Below are positions 8,295 through 17,222 of a DNA stretch of 64,000 nucleotides, one piece after another. The notes beneath the pieces are model-generated. The model did not search any database and was not told the DNA's origin. It saw nothing but the letters and a program-made list of their open reading frames with translations. Location: positions 124,001 through 188,000 of the forward strand of contig CALRNL020000005.1 of NCBI GenBank assembly GCA_943369525.1, given 5' to 3'. Positions within the stretch are counted from its first letter, which is position 1. Each line of letters begins with the position of its first letter. The position numbers were made by a program, and so were the translations under genes. The stretch is from BAIKAL-G1 sp943369525. GTDB lineage: Bacteria; Cyanobacteriota; Cyanobacteriia; PCC-6307; Cyanobiaceae.

Positions 8295-10430
8295 TCAGGA
8301 CTGCGGCACCGCCAGACTGCGCCAGCCCTGCATCAACTCATCTTGAATCGCAGGCATCTCGGCCTCGGACTGCCGCTGGCTGAACTGGCCATCGGCGGCC
8401 ATATCCCAGGCGCTGCAGGTGTCCGCCAGGTAGGCGTTGAGGAGATTTTGTAGTTGTTGACGCAGAATTGGGTCCTCGATCGGGGTAACGGCTTCGACCC
8501 GTCGATCGAGGTTGCGGGGCATCCAGTCGGCGCTGCCCAAATACAACTCATCATCTCCGCCGTTGGTAAACCAGAACACCCTTGAATGTTCAAGAAAGCG
8601 GCCTATCACGCTGGAGACGCGGATGTTGTCGCTGATACCGGCCAAGCCCGGCCGCAGGCTGCACATGCCCCGCACCAGCAGGTCGATCGACACCCCGGCC
8701 TGGGAGGCGGCATAGAGCCGCTGGATCAGGCGAGGATCGACCAGGGAATTCATCTTGGCCTTGATCTGGGCCGGCCGGCCCGCCAGGGCATGGGCCGTTT
8801 CCCGTTCGATCAGGGCTTCCATGCCGGTGCGCAGGGTCACGGGCGCCACCAGCAGCTTGCGGAAGCTCTGCTGCTTAGAGAAGCCGGTGAGGTAGTTGAA
8901 CAGCTCGGCCAGGTCCTGGCCCAGTTCCGGCCTGGCGGTGAGTAGGCCCAGGTCGGTGTAGAGGTTGGAGGTTTTCGAGTTGTAGTTGCCCGTGCCGATG
9001 TGGGCGTAGCTGCGCAGCCGGTCCTTTTCCTTGCGCACCACCAGGGTCACCTTGGTGTGGGTCTTGAGGCCCAGCACCCCATACACCACATGGACGCCGG
9101 AGCGCTCCAGCTGGCGGGCCCACTGGATGTTGTTGTCCTCGTCGAAGCGGGCCTTGAGCTCCACCAGGGTCATCACCTGCTTGCCGTTTTCGGCGGCCCG
9201 GATCAGGGCGGCAATGATCGGCGAGTTCTTAGAGGTGCGATAGAGGGTCATCTTGATCGCCAGCACCGAGGGGTCATCGGCGGCCTGGTTGATGAACTCC
9301 TCCACCGAGGTAGAGAACAAATCGAACGGATGGCAGAGCAACACATCGCCGCGCCGCAACACCGAGAAAATGCTGGTGAATTCCTCCGGCTTGATCGAAC
9401 CATCCTCCAACTGGCTCTTCTGGGCCCGGGCCAGGGCCGGCGCCGTGCGGCCCATGAAGGGCCTGTCCTTGAGTTGGGGTAGGGGGATGGCCTGCAGGCT
9501 CATCAGGTCGTCCAGGCCGAGGGGACCATTGATCCGGTACAGGTCCTGGGGCTCAACGGCCGTGCCCTCCATCAGCAGGTCCACCACCTCCTGGGGCATC
9601 TCGTTGGCCACCTCCAGGCGCACCACCTCCCCGCCCAGGCGCCGTTTGCGCAGGCCCTCCTGCAGGGCCAGCATCAGGTCGTCGGCTTCGAGATCCCGCA
9701 GTTCCAGGTCGGCGTCACGGGTGACGCGGAAGAAGTAGTGGCCCTCCACCACCATGCCCGGGAACAGCCGCTGCAGGTTGAAGGACACCACCTGCTCCAG
9801 GGGCACGGCGGTGAACACCGGCGCCGGCCGACGTTCACAGAGGTCGGTGGGAATCTGCACAAAGCGCGGCAGGTTCTTCTGGGGCACCTTGACCCGGGCG
9901 AACTGGTGATGGCCCGTGTCGGGATCGCGGATCAGGGCAGCGATGTTGAGGCTGAGGTTGCTGATGAAGGGAAAGGGATGGGCCGGATCCACCGCCAGGG
10001 GCGTTAGCACCGGAAAGATCGCTTCGTTGAAATAGGTATTGACCCAATCCTTCTGATTGCTGTTCAACCGTTCGTAGTCGAGCAGTTGCACGCCATGGTC
10101 AAACAGTTGGTGTTTGAGATAGAGGCGGTAATGGGCCTGTTGCTGGTCCAACAGGGGTTGCAGCGCCTCCTGGATGCGGTCGAGCTGCTGCTGGGGCGTC
10201 AGGCCATCATCGCTGAGGGTGGTGATGCCATGCTCCACCTGGGACTTCAAAGAGGCCACCCTCACCATGAAGAACTCATCGAGGTTGTTGCTAAAAATGG
10301 CGCTGAACTTGGCCTGCTCCAGCAGGGGCGTGTGTTCATCCAAGGCCAGGGCCAGCACCCGCCGATTGAAGGCGATCCAAGCCAGCTCCCTGTTGAGATA
10401 GAGCTCGGGGGGAAGAACGGGGTGGCTCAT
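8295..10430 (-). CDS. ppk1: Polyphosphate kinase 1
   Basis: Reversibly polymerises the gamma-phosphate of ATP into polyphosphate, the phosphate and energy store of cyanobacteria. At 711 residues it matches PPK1. The N-terminal helical domain begins LNRELAWIAFNRRVLALA. The head domain is followed by two phospholipase-D-like C-terminal domains. The first carries the phospho-accepting His in SYAHIGTGNYN and the STxTDLGL-type stretch (here KTSNLYTDLGL). The second carries the GSADWMPRNLDRRVE block. All the family blocks inspected are intact. It stands alone between the sigma gene and the MFS transporter. Confidence 0.96.
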   Translation of the reverse strand: MSHPVLPPELYLNRELAWIAFNRRVLALALDEHTPLLEQAKFSAIFSNNLDEFFMVRVASLKSQVEHGITTLSDDGLTPQQQLDRIQEALQPLLDQQQAHYRLYLKHQLFDHGVQLLDYERLNSNQKDWVNTYFNEAIFPVLTPLAVDPAHPFPFISNLSLNIAALIRDPDTGHHQFARVKVPQKNLPRFVQIPTDLCERRPAPVFTAVPLEQVVSFNLQRLFPGMVVEGHYFFRVTRDADLELRDLEADDLMLALQEGLRKRRLGGEVVRLEVANEMPQEVVDLLMEGTAVEPQDLYRINGPLGLDDLMSLQAIPLPQLKDRPFMGRTAPALARAQKSQLEDGSIKPEEFTSIFSVLRRGDVLLCHPFDLFSTSVEEFINQAADDPSVLAIKMTLYRTSKNSPIIAALIRAAENGKQVMTLVELKARFDEDNNIQWARQLERSGVHVVYGVLGLKTHTKVTLVVRKEKDRLRSYAHIGTGNYNSKTSNLYTDLGLLTARPELGQDLAELFNYLTGFSKQQSFRKLLVAPVTLRTGMEALIERETAHALAGRPAQIKAKMNSLVDPRLIQRLYAASQAGVSIDLLVRGMCSLRPGLAGISDNIRVSSVIGRFLEHSRVFWFTNGGDDELYLGSADWMPRNLDRRVEAVTPIEDPILRQQLQNLLNAYLADTCSAWDMAADGQFSQRQSEAEMPAIQDELMQGWRSLAVPQS

Positions 10431-10588
10431 GGTTGTTCAGCCTGACTCGGAAGGATAAAAAGGGTTGGGCTCGCAGCTGCCAGTCCATTGGTTCCACAGC
10501 AGCCGGACTGATCGGGGCCAGGCTGATCCGGCACTTGTTGGTTTGAACCAGGTTGGTTGGGGCCAGCCATGGAAGAAAGCAACTCTAT

Positions 10589-11842
10589 TTAGGTGCTTCT
10601 GTGTTCCCGAGCCTTGACACCGGGCAAGCCACCGGCCACCAGGACTGCCACGCCGATCAGCAACAGAATCCCGAGCCAGAAGGGACTGCGCTGGCCGACG
10701 AGTTCATAGGCCGCTCCGGCGAGGGGTGGCCCCATGAAGCTGCCCAGGCTTTGCAGTCCCTGCAGGCTACCCAGGGCCGCCCCCTGGCCGGAAGAATCGA
10801 GCCGCCGCGACACCAGGCTGCGCAGGCAGGGGGTCACCAATCCGGTGCCGAGGGCCAGCACAGCCACGGCGCCAAACACCACCGGTTGGGCGTTACTGCG
10901 GTTGGCCAGGGGAATCAGGCTGCAGCCCACGATCACAAAGCCCAGGCCCGCCAGGGTGAGGCGCCATTCACCGAACCGTTTCACCAAGGGGCCTATCAGG
11001 CCCCCCTGCACCACCGTGGCCACCACGCCCACGACCAGGAAGGCGGTGGCGGCCAGGCCAGGACCCCAGCCGAAGCTTTGTTTGAAATAGAGCACCAGCA
11101 CGGCGGTGAAGCCGTTGAAGGCCCGAAAAAAGAGAAAAAAGGCCAGGCAAAGCCGCCGCACTTCGGGGTTGGTGAAGACCCGATGCAGCTGGCTCAGGGG
11201 ATTCAAATCGCGTTTGCGCGGCAGGGCCCGACGGGCCGACACCGGATGGGTTTCCGGCAACAGGCCGATCACCAGGGCCAGGTTCACCACGGCAAAGCCC
11301 ATGGCTGCCCAGACCGGCAGGGTGACGCCATAGCGGGCCAACAAACCGCCGCAGGCGGGACCCAGAATGAAGCCCAGGCCAAAGGCCACGCCGATCAAAC
11401 CAAAGGCCTTCGCCCGGTTCTCCGGGGTGGAAATATCGGCCAACACGGCACCGGCCGTGGCGGCGGTGCCACCGCTGGCCCCATCAAGCAGCCGGGCGGC
11501 AAACAGCAACGCCAGGGGAATGGAGGTGCCGGCGGCCCAGGGAATCGCCGCCCAGTTGAGGCTGATCGTGATCGCAAACAGGCCCAGGCCCAGCACCGAC
11601 CCGGCCACACAGACCGTGATCACCGGTTTACGGCCGAAGCGATCACTGAGGGCGCCGATCAGGGGCGTGACCGTGAACTGGGCCACGGCATAACTGCCCG
11701 CTAGCAGCCCCAGGGTGCGGGCGTCCTGGGTGAAGCTCGCCAGCAGGAAGGGCAGCAAGGGAAAGACGATGCTCTCCCCCAGCCGGTCGTTGAGCAGGGT
11801 GAGGAAGGCGCAAAAGCTCGTCGATGGGCGGATCGAGCGCAA
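10589..11842 (-). CDS. MFS transporter, multidrug/TetA-like
   Basis: A 417-residue major facilitator protein with about twelve hydrophobic segments. The motif-A loop between TM2 and TM3 is present as GALSDRFGRKPV, and the motif-C-like stretch in TM5 is ILGPACGGLLARYG. The overall pattern (early LNDRLGESIVFPLLPF, later TLAGLGFVIVG) resembles drug/H+ antiporters of the TetA/Bcr type that are common in cyanobacteria. The substrate is unknown. The gene is divergent from moaC, with its start about 125 bp from the moaC start. Confidence 0.85.
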   Translation of the reverse strand: MRSIRPSTSFCAFLTLLNDRLGESIVFPLLPFLLASFTQDARTLGLLAGSYAVAQFTVTPLIGALSDRFGRKPVITVCVAGSVLGLGLFAITISLNWAAIPWAAGTSIPLALLFAARLLDGASGGTAATAGAVLADISTPENRAKAFGLIGVAFGLGFILGPACGGLLARYGVTLPVWAAMGFAVVNLALVIGLLPETHPVSARRALPRKRDLNPLSQLHRVFTNPEVRRLCLAFFLFFRAFNGFTAVLVLYFKQSFGWGPGLAATAFLVVGVVATVVQGGLIGPLVKRFGEWRLTLAGLGFVIVGCSLIPLANRSNAQPVVFGAVAVLALGTGLVTPCLRSLVSRRLDSSGQGAALGSLQGLQSLGSFMGPPLAGAAYELVGQRSPFWLGILLLIGVAVLVAGGLPGVKAREHRST

Positions 11843-11966
11843 ACGGGCAGGCCCAAGGTTGGCTCAGACTCCCATGGGAGCGGGGCGGCCCGGGGCTGGC
11901 AGGCAACCAGGAAGGGGCTTGGCGGGTCATGGGCTGGGGATGATGGGAGCCTCGCGTCGGTCACGG

Positions 11967-12470
11967 ATGAAGGACCCCAACCCGTTATCGGCTCCGGTTT
12001 TGAGCCACCTCACCAGCTCCGGCGAAGTGCACATGGTGGATGTGGGGGATCGGCCCCAAACCCCAAGGGAGGCCGTGGCCGAGGGCTTCATCCGCATGGA
12101 TCCGACCGTGTTGGCCCTGGTGCTGGAGGGCCGGGCCGCCAAGGGCGATGTGCTGGCCGTGGCCCGGGTGGCGGCCATCCAGGCCGCCAAGCGCACCTGG
12201 GAACTGATCCCCCTCTGCCATCCAATTGCCCTCAGCGGCGTGGGCGTGGTGATCGAGCCGGCCCCTGACGGCTCCGGCCTGCGCCTCCAGGCCTCAGCCC
12301 GCACCACCGGCGCCACCGGCGTGGAAATGGAGGCCCTCACGGCCGTGCAGGTGGGCCTGCTCACCCTCTACGACATGCTGAAATCCGCCGATCCGGCCAT
12401 GACGATCGGTCCGGTGAGGCTGCTCAGCAAAAGTGGCGGCCGCCATGGCGACTGGCGGCACGATGGCTGA
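11967..12470 (+). CDS. moaC: Cyclic pyranopterin monophosphate synthase
   Basis: Converts the MoaA product (3',8-cyclo-GTP) to cyclic pyranopterin monophosphate, step two of molybdenum cofactor synthesis. About 167 residues, the MoaC norm. The family blocks HMVDVG near the N-terminus, WELIPLCHPI in the middle and GVEMEALTAV followed by LYDMLKS are all present. ATG 11967 is chosen because homologues start about 20 residues before HMVDV. Longer in-frame readings (ATG 11940 and earlier) would add unrelated sequence overlapping the divergent MFS gene. The 3' end overlaps moeA in ATGGCTGA, which implies translational coupling. Confidence 0.93.
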   Translation: MKDPNPLSAPVLSHLTSSGEVHMVDVGDRPQTPREAVAEGFIRMDPTVLALVLEGRAAKGDVLAVARVAAIQAAKRTWELIPLCHPIALSGVGVVIEPAPDGSGLRLQASARTTGATGVEMEALTAVQVGLLTLYDMLKSADPAMTIGPVRLLSKSGGRHGDWRHDG

Positions 12471-13701
12471 ACCCTTTGGCAAGGAGGGCTTGGCCCTCGA
12501 GCAGGCCCGGGCCCAGATTCTGGCGGCCCTCCAGCCCCTGGGGGGCAGCGAAACCCTGGCCCTAGGCGCCTGCCTCGGCCGCATCAGCGCCGCGGCGGTG
12601 CTGGCCCGGGAGGCCGTGCCGGGCTTCCGCGCCTCAACCATGGATGGCTATGCCATCGCCGGAGGGGCGGTCCCCGCGCCTGGCACCAGCTGGAGCCTGG
12701 TGGGTGGGTCTGCCCCCGGGGCCCCCTATGGCGGCAGCCTTGGCCCGGGCCAGGCGATTCGCATCCTCACCGGGGCACCCCTGCCCGAAGGCTGCGGCAG
12801 GGTGCTGCCCCAGGAGTTGGTGGAGCTGGCCGGCGACGGCCTGCTGGTGCTGCGGCGCGAAAGCGGCGCCAACCCCTGGATTCGCCAACCCAACGAAGAG
12901 GCCGCCCCTGGCCAGGAGTTGCTGGCCGCCGGCCAACGCCTAGGACCAGCCGACCTGGGCCGGCTGGCCAGTTGCGGCCTCGATGCCATCGCCGTGACGC
13001 GGCGGCCGCGCCTGGGCCTGCTGATCAGCGGCGATGAACTGCTGCCGCCGGGCGTCCCCCGCGGCCCGGGCCAGATCTGGGACAGCAACGGCACCTTGGT
13101 GGAGGCGTTGCTGGAGCGCCTGGGGTACCCGGTGGCAATACAACGGGTGGTGGCCGATCAGCCGGATCGGTTGCGCCAAGCCCTGCTGGAGCTAGCCCAG
13201 GGCTGCGATGCGGTGATCAGCACCGGCGGCGTCTCGGTGGGCGACAAGGACCGGATCCGGCCCCTGGTGGCGGAGCTGGGATCGGTGAATTTCTGGAAGC
13301 TGCATCTCAAGCCCGGCAGGCCGTTTGCCTGGGGCGAAGTGGCGGGCAAACCCTTCTTCGGCCTGCCGGGTAATCCCGTGGCGGCGGCCGTCACCGCCCT
13401 GCAGCTGGTCTGGCCCGCCCTGCAACAGCTTGAAGGCGGCCAGGTGCACCTGCTGCCGCGGCTGCGGGTGCGGCTGGAGGCGCCCCTGCGGCGGGGGGGT
13501 GGCCGCCCCGAACTGGCCCGGGCCGAGCTGGTAATTAGCACCCAGGGCGAGTTATGGGCCCGGGTCAGCGGCTCCCAGGCCTCCGCCCGCATCGGCTCCT
13601 TGCAGGGGGCCGACCTGCTGCTGGAGATCCCGGCCGAGCTGGACTCCCTCGAGGCGGGCCAGGAGCTCTGGGCCCAACTGCTGCGCCTGCCGATCCTCTA
13701 A
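12463..13701 (+). CDS. moeA: Molybdopterin molybdenumtransferase
   Basis: Inserts molybdate into adenylylated molybdopterin to give Mo-cofactor, which NarB needs. About 412 residues. The MoeA N-terminal pattern RASTMDGYAI is present, as are the nucleotide-binding signature ISTGGVSVGDKDRI and GLPGNPVAA in the C-terminal half. The start at 12463 overlaps the moaC stop by 8 bp; in-frame ATG 12445 and GTG 12433 are alternatives. The gene is cotranscribed with moaC and convergent with the moaD-moaE pair. Confidence 0.93.
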   Translation: MAEPFGKEGLALEQARAQILAALQPLGGSETLALGACLGRISAAAVLAREAVPGFRASTMDGYAIAGGAVPAPGTSWSLVGGSAPGAPYGGSLGPGQAIRILTGAPLPEGCGRVLPQELVELAGDGLLVLRRESGANPWIRQPNEEAAPGQELLAAGQRLGPADLGRLASCGLDAIAVTRRPRLGLLISGDELLPPGVPRGPGQIWDSNGTLVEALLERLGYPVAIQRVVADQPDRLRQALLELAQGCDAVISTGGVSVGDKDRIRPLVAELGSVNFWKLHLKPGRPFAWGEVAGKPFFGLPGNPVAAAVTALQLVWPALQQLEGGQVHLLPRLRVRLEAPLRRGGGRPELARAELVISTQGELWARVSGSQASARIGSLQGADLLLEIPAELDSLEAGQELWAQLLRLPIL

Positions 13702-13759
13702 GGGGCGTCCAGCCGTGGTGCAGGCCCGGCCCAGGCCTGGTCTTCCCCTGGCCCGGCAC

Positions 13760-14200
13760 TCAGAGGGGCGTATTCCCTGTGATCCAGGTGCCCTCGCCGC
13801 CACTCCATTCCCGCTTCCAGAAGGGGGCCTCGTGCTTCAGCGCTTCGAGCAGCTCCTGGCAGCAGCGTTGGGCGGGGCCGCGCCGATCGGCGGCCACGGC
13901 CACCAGCACGATGGCCTCCCCCGGCAGCACCCGGCCAATGCGATGGTCCACCAGCACGGCTTCCACCCCGTGGCGCCCCCCGCAATCCGCCGCCAGCCGC
14001 TCCAGCTGGCGCTCGGTCATGCCGGGATAGTGCTCCAGCTCTAGGGCCTCCAGGGGTTGGCCGCTGGCGCTGGTGGCCCGCACCCGACCGATGAAGTGGG
14101 CCGCCGCCGAGGCGCTGCCGGGGCCCTGGCGCTCCCAGGCGGCCAGGCTGGCGAGGGGATCGAAGCGGGCCGGGTGCAGCCGCACCTGCAGGAGAGTCAT
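13760..14200 (-). CDS. moaE: Molybdopterin synthase catalytic (large) subunit
   Basis: Transfers sulfur from the MoaD C-terminal thiocarboxylate to cyclic pyranopterin monophosphate, forming the dithiolene of molybdopterin. 146 residues. Family blocks seen are HFIGRVRATS, EHYPGMTERQL, HRIGRVLPGE and, near the end, LKHEAPFWKRE, which contains the active-site Lys pair region. It lies 5 bp downstream of moaD in the expected subunit order, so the two are almost certainly one transcript. Confidence 0.95.
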   Translation of the reverse strand: MTLLQVRLHPARFDPLASLAAWERQGPGSASAAAHFIGRVRATSASGQPLEALELEHYPGMTERQLERLAADCGGRHGVEAVLVDHRIGRVLPGEAIVLVAVAADRRGPAQRCCQELLEALKHEAPFWKREWSGGEGTWITGNTPL

Positions 14201-14205
14201 GGCCC

Positions 14206-14484
14206 TCAGCCTCCACTGATCGCAGGCAGATAGGCCACCTCATCGCCATCGCCAAGGGGCTGATCTTGCTCAGCAAAACATTGGTTCACCGCCACCCGCA
14301 CGGACCGGGGGAGGGGGCCATCGGCCAAGGACGCCCCCGGCTGAACCCCAACCTGATCGATCTGCAGGATCTGCCAGAGCCGTTGGGGGGTGGCGGCGGG
14401 CCCGGCCGCCAGGGTGACCATGCGCTCACCCCAGCCGGCTTGCTCGCGCAGGCCAGCGAACACTTTCACCGTCAGCCTGATCAC
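14206..14484 (-). CDS. moaD: Molybdopterin synthase sulfur carrier (small) subunit
   Basis: A ubiquitin-fold sulfur carrier ending in the diagnostic Gly-Gly (PAISGG), whose C-terminus is adenylated and thiocarboxylated before sulfur is passed to MoaE. The body has the family start RLTVKVFAGLREQAG and the conserved VAVNQ...GDEVAYLP block. I take GTG 14484 (92 residues) as the start, since a GAGGGGG stretch lies just upstream and family members begin right before this beta strand. ATG 14523 would give 105 residues with an odd MVDPVPGLES leader. Confidence 0.88.
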   Translation of the reverse strand: MIRLTVKVFAGLREQAGWGERMVTLAAGPAATPQRLWQILQIDQVGVQPGASLADGPLPRSVRVAVNQCFAEQDQPLGDGDEVAYLPAISGG

Positions 14485-14586
14485 AGGCCCCCTCGATTCC
14501 AGGCCAGGGACTGGGTCAACCATGGGGCCTGGTAGTAAGCCGTAAGCCGTTTACTCTAAAAAAATTGAGCCAGGGCCTGTCGGTTC

Positions 14587-15087
14587 ATGAGTCTTGCCAT
14601 TGCCCTGCTGACCGTCTCCGATACGCGCACCCTGGCGGATGATCGCAGCGGCGAAGCCCTCCAAGACCGTCTAAGCGCAGCAGGCCACCGGCTCGTCGAT
14701 CGGGCCCTGGTGCCGGATGACCGCTACCGCATCCGTGCCGCCATCAGCCAATGGATCGCCGATCCCGCCGTCCAGGTGGTGATCAGCTCCGGGGGCACGG
14801 GCCTCACCGGCCGGGATGGCACCCCGGAAGCGGTGGCGCCCCTGCTCGACAAAACAATTGAGGGCTTTGGTGAGCTCTTTCGGGTGCTCTCCTTTGAAAC
14901 GATCGGCACCAGCAGCCTGCAGAGCCGCTGCCTGGCGGGGGTAGCCAATGGCACGGTGATCTTCGTGTTGCCCGGGTCCCTCGATGCGGTGCAAACCGCC
15001 TGGGATCGCCTGATTGCCGCCCAGCTCGACGCCACCACCAAACCTTGCAATCTGGTGCAATTGCTACCCAGGCTCCTGGAGACATGA
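14587..15087 (+). CDS. moaB: Molybdenum cofactor biosynthesis protein B (MoaB/Mog family)
   Basis: A MoaB/Mog/Cnx1G-type protein that adenylylates molybdopterin, or performs a related step, before metal insertion by MoeA. 166 residues. Family motifs are LLTVSDTRTLADDRSG near the N-terminus, VISSGGTGLTGRDGTPEA in the middle (the molybdopterin-binding GGTG) and VLPGSLDAVQTAW at the C-terminus. It is divergent from moaD across 102 bp that contain a short AT-rich stretch. It converges on moaA, with 85 bp between that hold an imperfect GGCCTGATT/AATCAG-CA-GGCC repeat possibly acting as a shared terminator. Confidence 0.92.
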   Translation: MSLAIALLTVSDTRTLADDRSGEALQDRLSAAGHRLVDRALVPDDRYRIRAAISQWIADPAVQVVISSGGTGLTGRDGTPEAVAPLLDKTIEGFGELFRVLSFETIGTSSLQSRCLAGVANGTVIFVLPGSLDAVQTAWDRLIAAQLDATTKPCNLVQLLPRLLET

Positions 15088-15172
15088 AAGCGAACGATAT
15101 AGTTTGGCCTGATTCCGGGTATAAACCAAAAATCAGCAGGCCTAAACCAAGGCAGGATCATCCCATGCAGAG

Positions 15173-16219
15173 TTATCCGCCCAAATAGGCCATTTCGGCT
15201 GCCGATCGTACGGTGCCTGAGCCATCCATTTGGCGCTCCTCGCTATAACGATCCTGCCGCTGGCGCCAGAGCCGCTCCAGGGCCCTGCTGAGGCCGCTTG
15301 GATTCGGCTCTGGCCGCAGCCAGGGGCGCAGGTCCGTTCCTTGGGAGGCGAACAGGCAGGTGTAGGCCTGGCCATCGGCCGTGATCCGCAAGCGATTGCA
15401 ATCCCCGCAGAAGGGGGCACTGATCGAGGCCACCACCGCCAGGTGCCCCTGGCCATCGCCATAGCGCCAACGCTGGGCCGTGCCCTGGGGCGCCCTGCCC
15501 AGGGGCTCCAGGGGCCAGCGTTGGCCAACCCGCTGAACCATCTCGGCGGCCGGCATCACATCGGCCGGGCTCCAGCCATTGCGCGTGCCCACGTCCATGG
15601 CCTCAATCAGGCGCAGTTCCACCCCCTGCTGGCGGGCCAGCTGGGCCAGGGGCAGCAGCTGGTCGTCATTGCGGCCGCGCACAACCACGGCGTTGAGCTT
15701 GAGGGCCCCGCAAGCCGGATCGAAACCCGCTGCCTTGGCATGGTCGATCGCCGCCAGAATCCGCTTGAGGGCCTCAGCCCCCCTGGCCCCATCCCCCAAC
15801 CCGGCCATCTGGGCCACGCTGGCGGCGGTGGTGCCATCGAGGCTGAGGGTGAGCCGGTCCAGCCCTGCTTGCCTGAGGGCCTGGGCCCGGGCCAGGTCCA
15901 GCAGGCTGCCGTTGCTGGTGAGGGCGATCTCGCCCAGCCCTTGCTGGCGTAGGGGCTGGGCGGCCTCGACCAGCTCCTCCAACTGGCGATTGAGCAGGGG
16001 CTCCCCGCCCGTGAGGCGCAAGCTGGTGACCCCCAGGCCCACGGCGGCCCCCACCACCGCAAGCCGTTCCTTCAGGGTCAAGAGGCCCTCGGGCTCCTGG
16101 CCATCGGGCAGGCAATAGGGACAGGAAAAATTGCAGCGGGCTGTCAAAGACAGGCGCAAAACCCCGAGGGGCCGCTGGTGTTGATCGAGGGATCGATCGG
16201 GCTGCAGGGAAGGAGTCAT
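15173..16219 (-). CDS. moaA: GTP 3',8-cyclase (radical SAM MoaA)
   Basis: First step of molybdenum cofactor synthesis: rearrangement of GTP to 3',8-cyclo-GTP. 348 residues. The N-terminal radical SAM cluster motif is CNFSCPYC (CxxxCxxC). The conserved LRLTGGEPLL block follows, and the C-terminal second cluster ligands appear in PFCGDCNRLRITADGQAYTC. The protein ends in the required Gly-Gly (YLGG). The gene is monocistronic in appearance, with an AT-rich upstream region (16220-16410) that includes the palindrome CCATTTATAAATGG at 16381-16394. Confidence 0.95.
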   Translation of the reverse strand: MTPSLQPDRSLDQHQRPLGVLRLSLTARCNFSCPYCLPDGQEPEGLLTLKERLAVVGAAVGLGVTSLRLTGGEPLLNRQLEELVEAAQPLRQQGLGEIALTSNGSLLDLARAQALRQAGLDRLTLSLDGTTAASVAQMAGLGDGARGAEALKRILAAIDHAKAAGFDPACGALKLNAVVVRGRNDDQLLPLAQLARQQGVELRLIEAMDVGTRNGWSPADVMPAAEMVQRVGQRWPLEPLGRAPQGTAQRWRYGDGQGHLAVVASISAPFCGDCNRLRITADGQAYTCLFASQGTDLRPWLRPEPNPSGLSRALERLWRQRQDRYSEERQMDGSGTVRSAAEMAYLGG

Positions 16220-16410
16220 GCTGGCGGCAAATCTAATCGATTGCGGGGGCTAAATAAATCCCTTGAAAAGCCTGCAATAGCATCACTAGGCAGCCTGACC
16301 AAACAGCTCGGCGTAACAACTTGCCGGGCCAGCCAATCCATCCGAAAACTTTCATTCAAGCAACATCACCAACACTAAAACCATTTATAAATGGCAAATC
16401 CTTGTCGAGA

Positions 16411-17055
16411 TCACTCCCATTCCTCCCCTCCCAGGGCTCCCCACACCATCCCTTGGCCCAGCGTTGCGCAATCGGCCGGGTGATTGCAATTCCTCAATTG
16501 ATCGGCAGGCAGCAGAATCTGGTGAGCCCGCTCCTGCTCAAGCCAGGTAAGCAGGCGCCGTTCACCAGTGCCGAGGACGCGGAGCAGGCCCCTGCGGCGT
16601 TGGGCCGTGGCGGGATAGATCCCGAGTAAGGGCTGGGAGCGATGCCCGTCGTGGGCAACCACGATGTCCGGGTACTCCGCAGCGGCCTGCACCAGTTCGC
16701 GCAGCGACGACGGGCCCAACCAAGGCATGTCGACGGGGCACAGCAACAGTTGGCAGCCGGGGTGGAGTTCCAACAGGTGTTGAAGGGCGACCAAGGGTCC
16801 CTGCTGGGGCGCTGGCTCGGCGACTGGCTGGACCCGCAGGCAGCCCTGCTGGTTTAGCCCTGCCGCCAGTTCCCAGTGGCGCCCGTGGGGGGTCAACAGG
16901 GTCACGGGCTCCCCCAGGCTGGCCAGCAGCCGCAATTGGCGCTCCAACCAGCTGCCCCCCTCGGGATGGGGCAACAGGGCCTTGTCCTGGCCCATGCGCC
17001 GGCTTTGGCCGCCACTGAGCAGGCAGGGCTTGAGGGGCCTGGTCGGGATCGACAT
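16411..17055 (-). CDS. mobA: Molybdenum cofactor guanylyltransferase
   Basis: Attaches GMP to Mo-cofactor to make the bis-MGD form used by NarB-type reductases. About 214 residues from ATG 17055. The N-terminal nucleotide-binding signature is LLSGGQSRRMGQDKALL, followed by QGPLVAL and the LLCPVDMPW metal-binding Asp block. The in-frame extension to 17160 adds 35 residues without family similarity and would run through the narB promoter, so I reject it. The gene is divergent from narB, an arrangement that suits shared nitrate control. Confidence 0.93.
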   Translation of the reverse strand: MSIPTRPLKPCLLSGGQSRRMGQDKALLPHPEGGSWLERQLRLLASLGEPVTLLTPHGRHWELAAGLNQQGCLRVQPVAEPAPQQGPLVALQHLLELHPGCQLLLCPVDMPWLGPSSLRELVQAAAEYPDIVVAHDGHRSQPLLGIYPATAQRRRGLLRVLGTGERRLLTWLEQERAHQILLPADQLRNCNHPADCATLGQGMVWGALGGEEWE

Positions 17056-17143
17056 CAAGGGCGTTGGACCATCTGCCGACCCAAAGCTGCAGCGGGACTG
17101 GATTGCCTGCCTTGACCTTCGGTCGCCGGCAGTCGGTTGCTTG

Positions 17144-17186
17144 GTGGCAACCGCTACCAATCGCCCGATGGTGGCCTTGATCGAAT
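17144..17186 (+). promoter_or_regulatory. Probable NtcA-activated promoter of narB
   Basis: GTGGCAACCGCTAC at 17144-17157 fits the NtcA pattern GTA-N8-TAC with one mismatch (GTG for GTA) and fully satisfies the minimal GT-N10-AC. The hexamer TCGAAT at 17181-17186 (four of six to TATAAT) follows after 23 bp, the spacing typical of class II NtcA promoters. It would put the transcript start about 30 nt before the narB ATG. Nothing comparable is seen in the mobA direction. Confidence 0.6.
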
Positions 17187-17222
17187 GGCTCCCTCCTGCC
17201 CCGGCCCCCGGCCGCCACCCCG

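Noticed and set aside
17056..17160. N-terminal extension of mobA
   Set aside because: The extra 35 residues lack MobA similarity and would cross the narB promoter; ATG 17055 directly precedes the conserved nucleotide-binding motif.
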